Origin: Prosapia bicincta
Lineage: Eukaryota > Arthropoda > Insecta > Hemiptera > Cercopidae
Length of the DNA stretch: 64,000 nucleotides
Assembly: GCA_036971475.1 (NCBI GenBank)
Contig: JBAIZL010000006.1
Location: 134,433,231-134,497,230, forward strand
Reading direction: 5' to 3'
The translations under genes were made by a program, and so were the position numbers. Of this stretch, positions 1 through 10,885 are shown in pieces (the first letter of the stretch is position 1; every line of letters begins with the position of its first letter). The notes beneath the pieces are model-generated. The model ran no database searches. It was not told the origin of the DNA and saw nothing but the letters and a program-made list of their open reading frames with translations.

Positions 1-67
1 AGTTGTCAACGACATTGACCTTCACGACTCACTACAAAGGTTTTGGCAACAGGAAGAGCCCCCTGCT

Positions 68-1245
68 GTGTCTAAGCTGTCTCAAGAAGATACATTATGT
101 GAAGATCACTTTCTCGCCACTCATACTCGGGACCAATCTGGCCGATATTGCGTCCGACTACCATTCAAGACTGAACATCCTCCTCTGGGTCAATCTCGTT
201 TAAATACAGAAAAAAGACTGCACTCTCTAGAAAAGAAATTTAGTGCTCAACCTCAATTTAAATCCCTATATACTGATTTTATGGCTGACTACTTAGCCTC
301 TGGTCACATGATCTACGCTCATAATACTGATCTAACTGTACCTCATCACTTCCTTCCTCACCATGGTGTTTTAAAGGAGTCTAGCAGCACAACTCGTTTA
401 CGTACTGTATTTGATTCTAGATCTGAAACCTCTAATGGTATTTCTCTTAATAATATTTTATTAACAGGCAAAAAGATGCAAACGAATATTTGTGATTTAT
501 TACTAAATTTTCGGATTCATAACGTTGTTTTTTCTTGTGACATTCGTCAAATGTATAGACAGGTAAAAATGCACCCTGATGACCAGTGCTATCAGATGAT
601 CTTATGGCGTGAAAGTCTAGATCAGCCCTCTTTAATCTACAAGCTCTCGACAGTGACTTACGGAGTGAATTGTTCACCATTAGAACCTTACATCAGCTCG
701 CTGCAGACGAAGGTGACTCCTATCCTGAACCTGCAAATATTCTACGCACGCAGACGTTCATAGATGACATCATCTCTGGAGCTGACTCTGAAGAAAAGGC
801 TTTGAGCCTCCGTAAGCAACTCATCTCGCTCCTGGCTCGCGGAGGCTTTGAACTACGCAAATGGACATCTAACTCCAGTCAACTGCTGCAAGATCTTCCT
901 GATGCTCATTTAGAGACCCCTGTATTCCTTCAAGGCAGTAAACAACCACATTTCACTATATTAGGTCTTCATTGGTCACCCTCTACCGATACGTTTACCT
1001 ATAATTTGAATTTTCCTCACAATTCCAGGACTAAACGTCAAATTCTCGGTATCATTGCCCAGATTTACGACCCTTGTGGATTTCTCTCACCCATTGTTAT
1101 GTGGGCCAAACGTTTTATGCAACTACTCTGGATCAAAGGATTGAACTGGGATGAACCACTTCCATCTGAACAATTGAAATTATGGCAAACCTTTACAGAC
1201 TCGGCTAATACTCTACGAAAAATTGTAATTCCTCGTGCATTATGA
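68..1245 (+). pseudogene. BEL/Pao reverse transcriptase domain, frameshifted
   Basis: Two overlapping frames (68-763 and 670-1245) together encode a Pao-type reverse transcriptase. The first frame has the first catalytic aspartate in CDIRQMYRQV and ends just after TYGVNCSP. The reading then continues in the second frame, where the active-site box is seen as TFIDDIISGADSEEKA (F-I-D-D, the Pao version of YVDD). The connection region FELRKWTSNS and the phrase IIAQIYDPCGFLSPIV are typical of Pao elements. The frameshift near 670-690 and the TGA at 1243-1245 inactivate it. Domain identity is strong. The exact indel is inferred from family layout. Confidence 0.85.
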
Positions 1246-2337
1246 ATAACACACTCGAGAAACTTTAAGTTACACGGTTTCTCAGATGCTTCTGAGAACG
1301 GATATGCCGTCGTCGTTTACTTGAGATGCCAACTTAGCGACGACTCTGTGTTAATTCGGCAAGCAATATCGAAGACTCGGGTAGCCCCTCTGAAAAGGCT
1401 CAAGGTACCTCGATTAGAGCTAAGTGCAGCTCATTTACTCGCCCAACTAGTGGGATATGTTATCTCTCTTTTTGAAAAAAGGGTGGAATTTTCTTCTGTA
1501 TTTCTATGGTGTGATTCGACAGTAACACTGACATGGTTACAAACACCTCTTCATCGATTGAAGACGTTTGTCGCCAACCGGGTAGCCCAGATACAAGAAT
1601 TAGTGCCTTCTCATTACTGGAGACACGTAGCGAGTGAAGATAATCCTGCTGATTGCGCGTCGCGTGGGTTACTTCCTAAAGATTTACCACAGCACTCATT
1701 ATGGTGGTACGGCCCCCTTTGGCTACAAAAATCTAATGATAACTGGCCTGTATCTCATTTTATGCCTGCAAAACTTACTGACACAGGAGAAGAGAAACCC
1801 ATTTCACCTATATCTCTCATATCAACTGCTCCTCATGAATGGGAGCTCCTCACTCAGTTTTCTCACTTTAGCCGACTCCAGCGTGTGATGGCTTATATTT
1901 TGCGATTTACTCATAACGCTCGTCATTCCAGAAAGCTCGATGGTCCTCTCAACACTCTGGAAATGAGAGCGTCAAGACTGGCAATTTTCAAGATGGTTCA
2001 AGAATCAGCGTTCAGAGACTACATCGTTGCCATGAAGAAGGATCCAACTACACCTGCCTCGTCACAACTCCGTCGACTCTCTCCCTTTCTCGACAAGGAT
2101 GATATCCTACGAGTGGGAGGACGTCTCAACGCTTTAAAACTTCCTACGGATGTGCAACATCCTATGATTTTGCCCAAACGACATCATGTCGTCAACCTTC
2201 TTATTGATTTTTATCATCGAAAATACTTACACTCGGGCGCTCAATTGACTCAATCACTTCTTGCACAGGATGTGTGGATACTCTCGGCCCGAAGTGTAAT
2301 ACGCTCTCGCATTTTTCAATGTGTTGTATGTTTTTGA
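1246..2337 (+). pseudogene. BEL/Pao RNase H and integrase zinc-binding region
   Basis: Continuing after the stop at 1243-1245, the frame gives the RNase H-like block: GFSDASENGYAVVVY with its aspartate, RLELSAAHLLA with a glutamate, FLWCDSTVTLTWL with an aspartate, and ASEDNPADCASRGL. These are the usual acidic positions of Pao RNase H. Near the end come the integrase HHCC zinc-binding pieces (FYHRKYLHSG and CVVC). A TGA at 2335-2337 ends the frame immediately after the CVVCF box, where related elements read on. No promoter or host gene features are seen. Confidence 0.83.
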
Positions 2338-3178
2338 CACAGGCCTCACAATAAATCTCCGCTCATGGGTGATTTACCAAAAGCAAGATTAACTCCTTCT
2401 CGTCCGTTTCTCAACACCGGAATTGACTACGGAGGTCCTTTTAACATCAAAATGCACAATTTGCGCTCAATTTGGGTTTATTGCCGCTCTCACCCGATTT
2501 GTATCTAGACGCGTTCTTTGCACAAATATTTATTCTGACTGTGGAACGAATTTCGTTGGAGCGAATAATGCTTTACAAAATCTCATCATCTCTTCAGGCC
2601 GAACCCCTCTTGCTGAATTCTCATCACAACACAATATCAACTTTCATTTCAACCCGCCTGCAGCTCCTCATCAAGGTGGTCTTTGGGAAGCAGCAATCAA
2701 GAGTGCAAAACATCACCTCCGACGTGTCATCGGTGAACATATTTTAACTCTATGTGAATTTTCCACTCTCACAACTCAAGTAGAGGCTATTTTGAATTCG
2801 AGACCTCTCACACCTCTGTCAAACAACGCCTCAGACCTCAATGCACTCACCCCGGGTCACTTCTTAATAGGATCTTCATTGGTATCAGTTCCAGAAGAGG
2901 ATCTTTTCAACGTTCCTGCCAACCGACTCGAGCACTGGCAGCTAATCAAGGCCTTTCACCAGCGTATTTGGAAGAGATGGCATCTAGAATATATCCATAC
3001 TCTTCAGCAACGGGGGAAGTGGAACGTGCCAACTGTCAACCTGCGCGTCGGCGACCTCGTGTTAGTGCATCAACCTGCACCACCTCTCGCATGGCCTCTG
3101 GCTAGGATAAGTAGTGTTTCTCCAGGAAAGGATGGTGTAGTAAGAGTGGTTCATTTGAAGACAAAGCAGGGACCTTGA
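2338..3178 (+). pseudogene. BEL/Pao integrase catalytic core and C-terminus, with internal deletion
   Basis: Directly after the preceding stop the frame reads GIDYGGPF, the first integrase aspartate. It then breaks near 2470 and resumes in the frame of 2423-3178. That frame holds the second aspartate in IYSDCGTNFVGA and the glutamate in HQGGLWEAAIKSAKHHL. The roughly 40-60 residues normally found between GPF and the tract beginning IAALTRFVSRR are largely missing, so a deletion accompanies the frameshift. The tail (GDLVLVHQPAPPLAWPLARI, then DGVVRVVHLKT) is the usual C-terminal integrase motif of this clade. Confidence 0.83.
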
Positions 3179-3365
3179 CAAGACCTGCTCACAAGGTTTT
3201 CCCTCTACCACTACGCTCATAATGAACTTGCGCCATAGTGCGCTCACTTTTTGTAAAAGAGATATTTTTATTTTCCTTTATGAACTTTTTATTTTTATAA
3301 ACTCTCAAAATATTATATTTGTGTTAGTTCTCTTTGAATCCTAGAAGGATTCAAGGCCCCCGGTA

Positions 3366-3705
3366 TGTTACGTATTTAAAATTAATATAGACTCATTTCT
3401 TTTATTTTAAACCCGCCGCCAAAGTCAGACAAAGCTCACCCGTGATAAGGTTGGTTCTGCAGTTTGAACCAGGCAGAGCAAGTTAGACCTTTCGGGAGTG
3501 TAGACAGATGCCCCTACTTTCTAGTATACTATTATACTTTCCAATCTCCGTACCTTAGGTACTAGAATACGTGAATGTAAATATTTTATTAATGTTTATA
3601 CCGAATGTGACCAGTGCGGGGAATACGAACACGTTTTCTGGCCAGAAATCGCTTATTTAATACGCGAGTGCGTTAAGTGTGTATTCCCTGGTGCACGTAA
3701 GTACA
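3366..3705 (+). repeat. Probable 3' LTR of the BEL/Pao element
   Basis: A polypurine/C-rich tract (AAGGCCCCCGGTA) ends at 3365 and is followed by TGTTACG, a common start for BEL-family LTRs. The right edge at TACA (3705) is a guess. The 5' LTR is outside the window, so the borders cannot be confirmed by LTR-LTR comparison. Confidence 0.4.
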
Positions 3706-3761
3706 AACTATTAGTTTATATAATTATAATAATTATTGGTCCTCTGAAACTATTGTTACCA

Positions 3762-3763
<2 letters not shown>

Positions 3764-3809
<46 letters not shown>
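3764..3809. repeat. (TA)n microsatellite
   Basis: Uninterrupted TA dinucleotide run that abuts the left end of the mariner fragment. TA is the mariner target site. Confidence 0.95.
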
Positions 3810-3810
<1 letters not shown>

Positions 3811-4372
3811 GAGGTCTGTTAAAAAAAATACGCTGACTGTTTGAATTACCGAAAAATTGAAGATGCACCGCGTTGCTGCTAAATTTGTGCCACGCCTGAT
3901 GACCGACGATCAAAAAGCCAATCGCGTCCGGGTTTGTCGGGAACTGCTTGATCGTTCAAATGAAGATGAGAACTTTTTGTCAAGAAGTATAACCTGTGAT
4001 GAATCATGGGTGTATGGTTACGACATTGAAACGAAGGTCCAATCATCCCAATGGGGGAGTCAAACTTCCCCAAGACCCAAAAAAGCTCGCCAAGTTCGGT
4101 CGAATGTGAAAGTGATGCTGACAGTTTTTTTTATGCTACAGGTGTTGTTCACTACAAGTACCTCCCTGAAGGCTCTACAGTCAACCAGATTACCTACATT
4201 GAAGTACTGAAACGTCTGAGGGATGCTGTCCGACGCAAAAGGCCAGAACTGTGGAGAAGTGATAACTGGGTTTTCCATCACGACAACGCTCCAGCTCACT
4301 CAGCACTCAGAACTCGTGAGTTTTTGGCCAAACACTCGATCACGGTTCTTGTAGATATATCTTATAGATGTA
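3810..4372 (+). pseudogene. mariner-type transposase fragment
   Basis: The sequence starts with CGAGGTCTGTTAAAAAA, resembling a mariner terminal inverted repeat, directly after a TA run. Coding sequence begins about 50 bases later with KFVPRLMTDDQK (the WVPHEL-like box). It continues through ITCDESWVYGYD with the first catalytic aspartate and HHDNAPAHSALRTREFL with the second. About 110-130 N-terminal residues are missing, there is a one-base frameshift near 4125-4140, and the copy ends near 4350 in another TA run before the third aspartate and the right inverted repeat. A catalytically dead mariner (DD34D-type) relic. Confidence 0.85.
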
Positions 4373-4377
4373 TCTTA

Positions 4378-4378
<1 letters not shown>

Positions 4379-4427
<49 letters not shown>
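4379..4427. repeat. (TA)n microsatellite
   Basis: TA run that truncates the mariner fragment on the left and abuts the inverted repeat of the next element on the right. Confidence 0.95.
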
Positions 4428-4428
<1 letters not shown>

Positions 4429-4429
<1 letters not shown>

Positions 4430-5132
4430 AATTTTCTAGATAGGAGACTGACAGACTTACCTAATGGCAATAGTCCAAAACTGCAATCTCTTGGAAATAA
4501 ATAAATAGACTCATATAAAAACTTAACACACTATTGAAATATTTCCATACCACGGATGGTCTGAGCATCAGAATGAATGGCCACAGACATGACTTTGGAA
4601 CCACGAACATAGACAGGTCAACCGCTCAACACGCTGCTAGTCACAATATCACATCTTTCAATGATTGTTATTTCACCAAAATAATTAAGGCCCTCCCCCT
4701 GATTGCAACCCTTCAGAATTTAGAAGATGGTAGTTATCATACCAGTGGTACACCAAATCCAGAGAGCCTCCTAACCTCAACATCAGATAAAACTCCTTTT
4801 ACCTTCCCCCTAACTTCTACCATTTTTAACAACTCCATTTACCTTCCTTCTGACAGACTATTAATATCTAGTTTCAAATAATCAATATTTATACAAATCA
4901 CATATAGCATTATATCATAAACTATAAATCTGTGACATTTTGATATTTATACACATCTGTGGTTCACTTTAGTCTTTTCTTTTTTGATTGACAAAGATCA
5001 TTTTTGATCAAAATATTTCAATAGTGTGTTAAGTTTTTTTATGTGTCTATTTATTTATTTCCAAGAGATTGCAGTTTTGGACTATTGCCATTAGGTAAGT
5101 CTGTCAGTCTCTTATCAAGTCAAATAATTCCT
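4429..5132 (+). mobile_element. Short Penelope-like remnant with about 110-bp inverted terminal repeats
   Basis: Bases 4429-4545 and 5015-5132 are an inverted repeat: the left arm contains GAGACTGACAGACTTACC and the right arm its complement near 5093-5115, with matching sequence through TGCAATCTCTTGG and AACACACTATTGAAATATTT. Between the arms lies a coding remnant similar to the C-terminal part of Penelope-like elements. Inverted terminal repeats are one known arrangement of Penelope termini. Most of the body, including the reverse transcriptase, is absent. Confidence 0.6.
4534..4881 (+). pseudogene. Penelope-like element C-terminal (endonuclease-side) fragment
   Basis: A 115-codon frame starts inside the left inverted repeat and contains LSIRMNGHRHDF, then TAQHAASHNI and CYFTKIIKALPL. 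This matches the pattern downstream of the GIY-YIG motif in Penelope-like elements (R-x-NGHR-D, then VAxHA, then a hydrophobic strand). The GIY-YIG motif itself and all upstream sequence are missing. The frame is open to a TAA at 4879-4881. I infer a relic, not a host gene. Confidence 0.55.
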
Positions 5133-5351
5133 AAATAAGCTTTAAGCTCTTCTAGAACTAACCTAATCTATTAATTATTACAGTTAAATTATGTAAACAT
5201 CAGAATATATTTTTAAGTGAATAAATTAAAATAACATTTTGTAACATTTGTAATAAATTATTACTTATTAAAGTCGCGGATATTGCACCGCCTTTCCAAA
5301 TTTGTTTCGTCTTCTTCAAGCCTTTAAAATCCTAGCTCAACCCACACACCT

Positions 5352-5558
5352 CTTAGACTAACAGGGCGTCACTTTTCAGAGATACTACTACCAACCGCAA
5401 AAAAAACAAAACAATGTGTAATTTGTGCTCGACCACCTGATGCTAAAGGCAAAAAAATTATGAGAGAATCCAGATATTTCTGCCCTGATTGTGATGTAGC
5501 ACTTTGTGTCACAATATGTTTTAAAATTTACCAAACTCTGGCAAAGAGGCTTATATAA
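5352..5558 (+). pseudogene. piggyBac transposase C-terminal cysteine-rich domain (fragment)
   Basis: The frame reads LRLTGRHFSEILLPT, then a cysteine array QCVICARPP, YFCPDCDVALCVTICF, ending KIYQTLAKRLI and TAA. The phrase R-L-T-G-R-H-F followed by CxxC...CxxC...CxxxC is the C-terminal signature of piggyBac transposases, where the zinc-binding ring helps bind the transposon end. The 68 codons are intact, but nothing upstream (the DDD core) is recognisable. No TTAA-bounded ends could be paired with it, so it is a fragment of an older element. Confidence 0.75.
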
Positions 5559-6140
5559 AACCATTTTTACACATTCTATGTAGATTTACGTAGCTATTTA
5601 TTAATAAAGCGTATATATTTTGTGCATATTTTTATGTGTAAATGAATAATTTTTTTACTAGTGTGAAATTGATACATTCACTGTGTTACGGTCAAACTAC
5701 ATTAAAAAGCAGCAATGTTTGCGAACGTATTACTTACATTTTGTCGTTGTTCAATCACTTCAAAGTTCTAATCAATATTGATAAATAATATTTTATTAAA
5801 TAAGATGGTAGTTAAATAGCTTTTGCAATTTATATATTATTTATTTAAATACGGTTGTCAAATTCTGAATTAACACTGGTTATTATATGTTATATTTATG
5901 AGAGAAATTTCAACCCTTATTACATGAAAAAACAGTTTTTCAATGAAGGCAGTTCTAATGGAATATAGAGAGAATCAAAGATTTAGCAATTCACAATAAA
6001 AACATTTTATTATTGTTTTAGGAAGGAAATGTAAAAATAATCGGTAAGTTATGTGGTCAAGGATATTGGATTTTTAAAATCGTAATGACTTTAATACGTT
6101 GTTAATTTATTATAAATGTTAAATATTGTTATTTTAATAA
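5559..6140. other. AT-rich interval, nothing recognised
   Basis: No open frame, splice-like structure or repeat that I can support. Confidence 0.5.
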
Positions 6141-6142
6141 TG

Positions 6143-6455
6143 GACAAAAAATGGATTTCTCATTTAAATAGCTTAAATAACGCAGAATCGAACATAGATT
6201 CGCATTGTGTTCACAGAATTGATCTCATATTAGTAATTTAAGTGCTATCGCAGTTATCATATATTTGCTCTAAAAAATGCATGAACGTTCATAGATTTTG
6301 CGATTTCTACAAAAAATGAATTTCTCATTTAATTAGCTTAAATAACGCAGAATCGAACATAGATTTGCATTGTGTTTGCAGAATTGATCTAATATTAGTA
6401 ATTTAGGTGCAATCGCAATTATGAAATATATGCTCTAAAAAAATGCATGAACTAT
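6143..6455 (+). repeat. Two-copy tandem duplication of about 160 bp
   Basis: The block around TTCTCATTTAAATAGC, then ACGCAGAATCGAACATAGA, then ATGCATGAAC occurs at about 6157-6286 and again at 6321-6452, in the same orientation and with scattered substitutions. No coding content. Confidence 0.8.
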
Positions 6456-6703
6456 ATAACCAGTTTATCGATTGTGGGTTATTTCAGAACTTCTTTTTAA
6501 AAATAGTGCTGGCCGGGCAAAGTGGATAGGGCAAAGTGGATGGCTATTCACTTAGCACTGGTATATTTTATGCATGTATTCTTCATTCATCACATGACAA
6601 AACTAGCAAATAAATTATTTAAAATGGAAAATGAAACCAAATTTGGTTTTTCAGTTGGTATACAAATATGAAAGGATGACCAGCCAAGCTGGATGGTCTG
6701 AAT

Positions 6704-6922
6704 AAATAATAAATACACAAAAACCTCTTAACCACAAACTTTCTTTAATTTACCCTAATGTACATTTCAGTTACAAAGTAACCATCCTCAGAGTGATAAC
6801 ATACCTTTGTATGTTAGTCTTTGTATGTTATCCCTCTGAGGATGGTTACTTTGTAACTGAAATGTACATTAAGGTAAATTAAAGAAAGTTTGTGGTTAAG
6901 AGGTTTTTGTGTATTTATTATT
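6704..6922. mobile_element. Hairpin (fold-back) element with hammerhead-like cores, 1
   Basis: Two arms of about 100 bases, nearly exact inverted copies, meet at a loop of about 30 bases near 6800-6830. Each arm holds a hammerhead-like core pointing outward. On + it is CTGAGGA at 6836-6842, a GTTAC/GTAAC stem, then GAAA at 6859-6862. The mirror image on - is 6765-6791. An 11-base direct repeat GGTCTGAATAA lies at 6695-6705 and 6959-6969 and may be a target-site duplication. No coding sequence. Confidence 0.75.
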
Positions 6923-7157
6923 AAATTCAACCACAGTATATTCCTAATAAATAGTAAGGGTCTGAATAAAGTTTAAAATTAGTCATAAAATCGATTGAAG
7001 ATGGTTCCAATTCCATTTCAGGGTCATCAAAATCTTACAATATTCCTTTTGCCAGTCTTTGCAAGAAACTATATTTAAAAAAGCCTTAAAAAGAAAAAAA
7101 CAATACCAGTTGCCAATAATAAGAAAAAACTCACAATTTTAAAAGATAAAAATTAAC

Positions 7158-7292
7158 TGGCCAAGGAAAATACGACGGCCACCTCTGGATGATTGGATAC
7201 AGTGCGGGCATTGTCTTGAATGGACTCATGAAGGTTGTTCAGACTATTGCGGGTTGGGATCATATTTGTTTGACCTATGTCTTGACAGTTAA
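7158..7292 (+). pseudogene. Cys/His-rich C-terminal tail, probably of a pogo/Tigger-like transposase
   Basis: A frame of 44 codons reads WPRKIRRPPLDDW, then IQCGHCLEWTHEGC, SDYCG and FDLC before TAA. The W-x-x-C-x-x-C-x-x-W-x-H-x-x-C pattern resembles the PHD-like zinc tail found at the C-terminus of many insect pogo/jerky-type transposases. Nothing of the DDE core is readable upstream, so this is a remnant inside the inverted-repeat-bounded element. Confidence 0.55.
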
Positions 7293-8734
7293 AATTGACG
7301 AACAATATAATTTATATAATTTCTTTTGATTCAACTTAATGTTGAAAATTGAAAGAGTGTATATTTTTTTTAAAATTCTTTGGCATAATGTGTACACTAA
7401 AAATAAGAGTTATTATGTAAAATTAAATGTTATGGAGATAATTTGAGCTTGTGTGCATTTTATAACAACATTTTTTCTTTTCCAGGTTAATGAGTACAAA
7501 ATTCACTTTGCCTTGGTTACATTGTTCACTTTGCCCAGGGTACCTCGGCAAAGCGAATAATTGACATTTATATATAATTGATTTATTTACATCACTGCTT
7601 TAGTTTAGTAAATAACTATTTTCCTACCAATAGTTTATGTATGTTAGATGATATTTAACACCATCACAAATTTTTTTTGACTTCATTCAAAATTTGTCAC
7701 CTGTTTTAAAAAAGTTATCCACTTTGCCCGGGTCTCCTCTAAGTTAAGCTTCTATAACATGCTACCACTATTTTTTAGCACTGAATGTATTAAAAACAGA
7801 TTCAAACTGTCAAAAATCAAGTCACTGTAAAATTCTGTGTTTCATTTGTGTTTACACTTTGATGACTTGATGAATATGAAAATTTTTATAACTTGGAATT
7901 TTTCAAGGATTTTAACAAATGTCAGAAAAAAATTAATTCTTAAATAAATATTTAGAGTTAACATTATTGTTGAATGTTACTTTTAAACCAATTGAAACAC
8001 GAGAGCTGTATTGTATTTTGTTGTACAACTTTTAAAAAATCTACACAATTATAAGATTACACAACAGTAATAAACAAAATGAAACAAAACGTTCAGGCCA
8101 AAGATTAGAATTAAATTATCATGAAGTCATTTTGAGCACAGTTGTACTCATAATTTCAACAAGATTATTGTGTAAAAAACTTTGAGAAATCCACATGTTT
8201 CCTTTTTTTTACTAATTTCGAAATTGATGAAGTTGTATTCTGCAATTTTTCTCTCTAATTCTTAACAATGTACAACATTTTATAATAAAGTTGTTAGCTG
8301 TAAAATCACATGGTCAGCTCCTCAAAGGAAAACTTTCAAAATTGTAAGAACACGATCGCTAAGGAGTAGAGAAAAGCACAAATTTCTCATATCTTGTACA
8401 TGATAATAATTTGATAAAAATAATAATAAAGGCAAAAAAGTAAAACAAAAAGCATTTGTATTTTGGCACACACTTCATCATTTGTTTTGATACTGTTAAT
8501 ATTATTTTGGATAAATTCCTTTTGTAACCGGTTTAATTTCGCAGTGAGTCAGCATTTAAAAATATACTGCCTGTCTGAGTTAGGTGGAGTAAATAGCTAT
8601 TTGCGAAGAAACCTAGTAAATGCCTTATATTAACAGGGTTTGTCTAGCAATACTGGTTCCGGACAAAGTCACAATGTAGAAGGCAGTGTTAATAAAATGA
8701 ATGCTCAACTTCAATCTGTCATATTCCACAAGCA

Positions 8735-10065
8735 TGGGTAAGCATTGCAGAGTAACTATGGGTCTCTTAACCCTTGCGGATTTGTGTTTCAAGCAATCCA
8801 GCAAATTCAGATAATTAGCGAATTCAGTGGCCTCGTATTCATATTTGTAGAGGAATACAACCCATATTCCTGAAGGAATAATAAACTATTAGAAGATGTT
8901 ATTTTTATTGTGGGTAAGCATTGCAGAGTAACCATGGGTCTATTAACCCGTTGCGGATTAGTGTTTCAAGCGACTCAGCGAATCGAGATTATTAGAGAAT
9001 TCATATTTTAGAGGAATACAACCCATATTAGTGAAGGAATAATAAACTATTAGAAGATGTTATTTTTATTGTGGGTAAGCATTGCAGAGTAACCATGGGT
9101 CTATTAACCCGTTGCGGATTAGTGTTTCAAGCGACTCAGCGAATCGAGATTATTAGAGAATTCATATTTTAGAGGAATACAACCCATATTAGTGAAGGAA
9201 TAATAAACTATTAGAAGATGTTATTTTTATTGTGGGTAAGCATTGCAGAGTAACCATGGGTCTATTAACCCGTTGCGGATTAGTGTTTCAAGCGACTCAG
9301 CGAATCGAGATTATTAGAGAATTCATATTTTAGAGGAATACAACCCATATTAGTGAAGGAATAATAAACTATTAGAAGATGTTATTTTTATTGTGGGTAA
9401 GCATTGCAGAGTAACCATGGGTCTATTAACCCGTTGCGGATTAGTGTTTCAAGCGACTCAGCGAATCGAGATTATTAGAGAATTCATATTTTAGAGGAAT
9501 ACAACCCATATTAGTGAAGGAATAATAAACTATTAGAAGATTTTATTTTTATTGTGGGTAAGCATTGCAGAGTAACCATGGGTCTATTAACCCGTTGCGG
9601 ATTAGTGTTTCAAGCGACTCAGCGAATCGAGATTATTAGAGAATTCATATTTTAGAGGAATACAACCCATATTAGTGAAGGAATAATAAACTATTAGAAG
9701 ATGTTATTTTTATTGTGGGTAAGCATTGCAGAGTAACTATGGGTCTATTAACCCGTTGCGGATTAGTGTTTCAAGCGACTCAGCAAATCGAGATTATAGC
9801 GAAGTCAGTGGCCTCGAATTCATATTTTAGAGGAATACAACCCATATTAGTGAAGGAATAATAAACTATTAGAAGATATATTTTTATTGTGGGTAAGCAT
9901 TGCAGAGTAACTATGGGGCTCTTATCCCGTTGCGGATTAGTGTTTCAAGCGACTCAGCAAATCGAGATTATAGCGAAGTCAGTGGCCTCGAATTCATATT
10001 TTAGAGGAACAACATATATTCCTGAAGGAATAAAAAACTATTAGAAGACGTTATTCTTTATTGTA
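8735..10065 (+). repeat. 161-bp tandem array, about 8 units
   Basis: Units begin with GGGTAAGCATTGCAGAGTAA. Starts are near 8735, 8910, 9071, 9232, 9393, 9554, 9715 and 9889. The five starting at 8910-9554 are 161 bp and nearly identical. The first and the last two contain an extra segment around AGTCAGTGGCCTCG, giving about 174 bp. No frame stays open. Homogeneous centre and diverged edges fit unequal crossing-over. Confidence 0.93.
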
Positions 10066-10147
10066 ATATTGTTAGGAGTAATAAGGTATACTTGAGTTTG
10101 ATTTCAAAAATATGTAAACTTTAGTTTAATATCCCTGCTAGAGTGCA

Positions 10148-10350
10148 CTATAAAACCTCTACGGATATACTAACAATCATTAGGGGCTCTGTAGCCATGT
10201 TCATAAATTGGTGAGGACACGGTGTAGATTCCTGGTCAAAGCAACATTTTATTTTCAAACCTAAGAAATATAGTTCGACACCTAGGAATCGAACCTGTGT
10301 TATTGCGGCCACAACACCCTGTCCCTTACAACAAACAATCACGGCTACAA
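10148..10350 (-). repeat. tRNA-like SINE (or tRNA-derived pseudogene)
   Basis: On the minus strand a B-box-like GGTTCGATTCC (complement at 10285-10295) is followed by TAGGTGTCGAAC. It is preceded by GTGTTGTGGCCGCAATAACAC and, about 60 bases upstream, by TAGCCGTGATTG, a weak A-box. This layout is that of the head of a tRNA-derived SINE. It does not fold into a complete tRNA, so a functional tRNA gene is not claimed. Confidence 0.5.
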
Positions 10351-10492
10351 AGTCTCTGTCATCAAAGTGTCATATTTGTCATCAAAGTGCAAACACAAAT
10401 GAAATGCAGAATTTTACAGTGCCTTGATTTTTGACAGTATGAATTTGTTCATTCAGTGCTAAAAAATAGTTGTTGCATGTTATAGAAGCTTA

Positions 10493-10885
10493 ATATATAC
10501 ACATTTCACTAATAAAAATATAAGGCAATGTATAGTCTACACAAAAGTCATAAGTGAGGAAAATCATGAATTGTATATTTTTTAACAACAATTGTTTCTA
10601 ACATAATACCAGAAAATTGTTACCTATATAACATACGTACAGGTAAGCGTGGCTATGTATAGACCTACCTAGACTTGGACAATCAAAGCATTGAGCTGAG
10701 GAATTTTACAACACAGTGTTTAACAACTGTACAACTTTAGTAAAATAAACAAAAGCATTCTACAAACCTGAAAATATAACCAAATTATACCACATATACT
10801 TTTAGATATACACCCACAAGTGTGATATATATTTAACAAGTGTTATATATTTATTAAATGAATTAATTATAATGTGAATTTAAAG
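10493..10885. other. AT-rich interval upstream of pseudogene exon 2
   Basis: No signal-peptide exon like that at 42657 was found here or further left, so the upstream gene copy appears to lack exon 1. Confidence 0.45.

Larger units (their letters stand above)
1..3222 (+). mobile_element. BEL/Pao LTR retrotransposon, pol region, 5' truncated by window edge
   Basis: The stretch reads, in order and on one strand, as reverse transcriptase, RNase H, zinc-binding integrase N-terminus, DDE integrase core and integrase C-terminus. That order and the wording of the motifs match insect BEL/Pao elements. Gag, protease and the 5' LTR would lie to the left of the window. The polyprotein is broken into four pieces by frameshifts, in-frame stops and at least one internal deletion, so the copy is dead. 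It is followed by a purine/C-rich tract and a probable 3' LTR. Confidence 0.88.
6513..7731 (+). mobile_element. Degenerate pogo-like DNA transposon with 16-bp terminal inverted repeats
   Basis: CCGGGCAAAGTGGATA at 6513-6528 is matched exactly by its complement at 7716-7731. More copies of the GGCAAAGTG core lie inside both ends (about 6530, 7500, 7530). Such repeated subterminal sites are usually transposase binding sites. The only coding remnant is a cysteine/histidine-rich tail at 7158-7292. A hairpin element is nested within it at 6704-6922. The family call rests on the tail and is less certain than the element borders. Confidence 0.6.
7745..10492. repeat. Inverted repeat of about 110-130 bp bounding a 2.7-kb block
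   Basis: The left arm, about 7745-7873, runs from TAAGCTTCTATAACATGC through TTTTTAGCACTGAAT to ACACTTTGATGA. The right arm, about 10382-10492, is its reverse complement with substitutions. The block contains unrecognised AT-rich DNA (7880-8730), the 161-bp tandem array and the tRNA-like SINE. It may be a fold-back element or two opposite insertions of one short repeat. Confidence 0.6.

Noticed and set aside
10148..10350. Functional tRNA gene
   Set aside because: A B-box is present but no acceptor stem or complete cloverleaf; kept as SINE-like.
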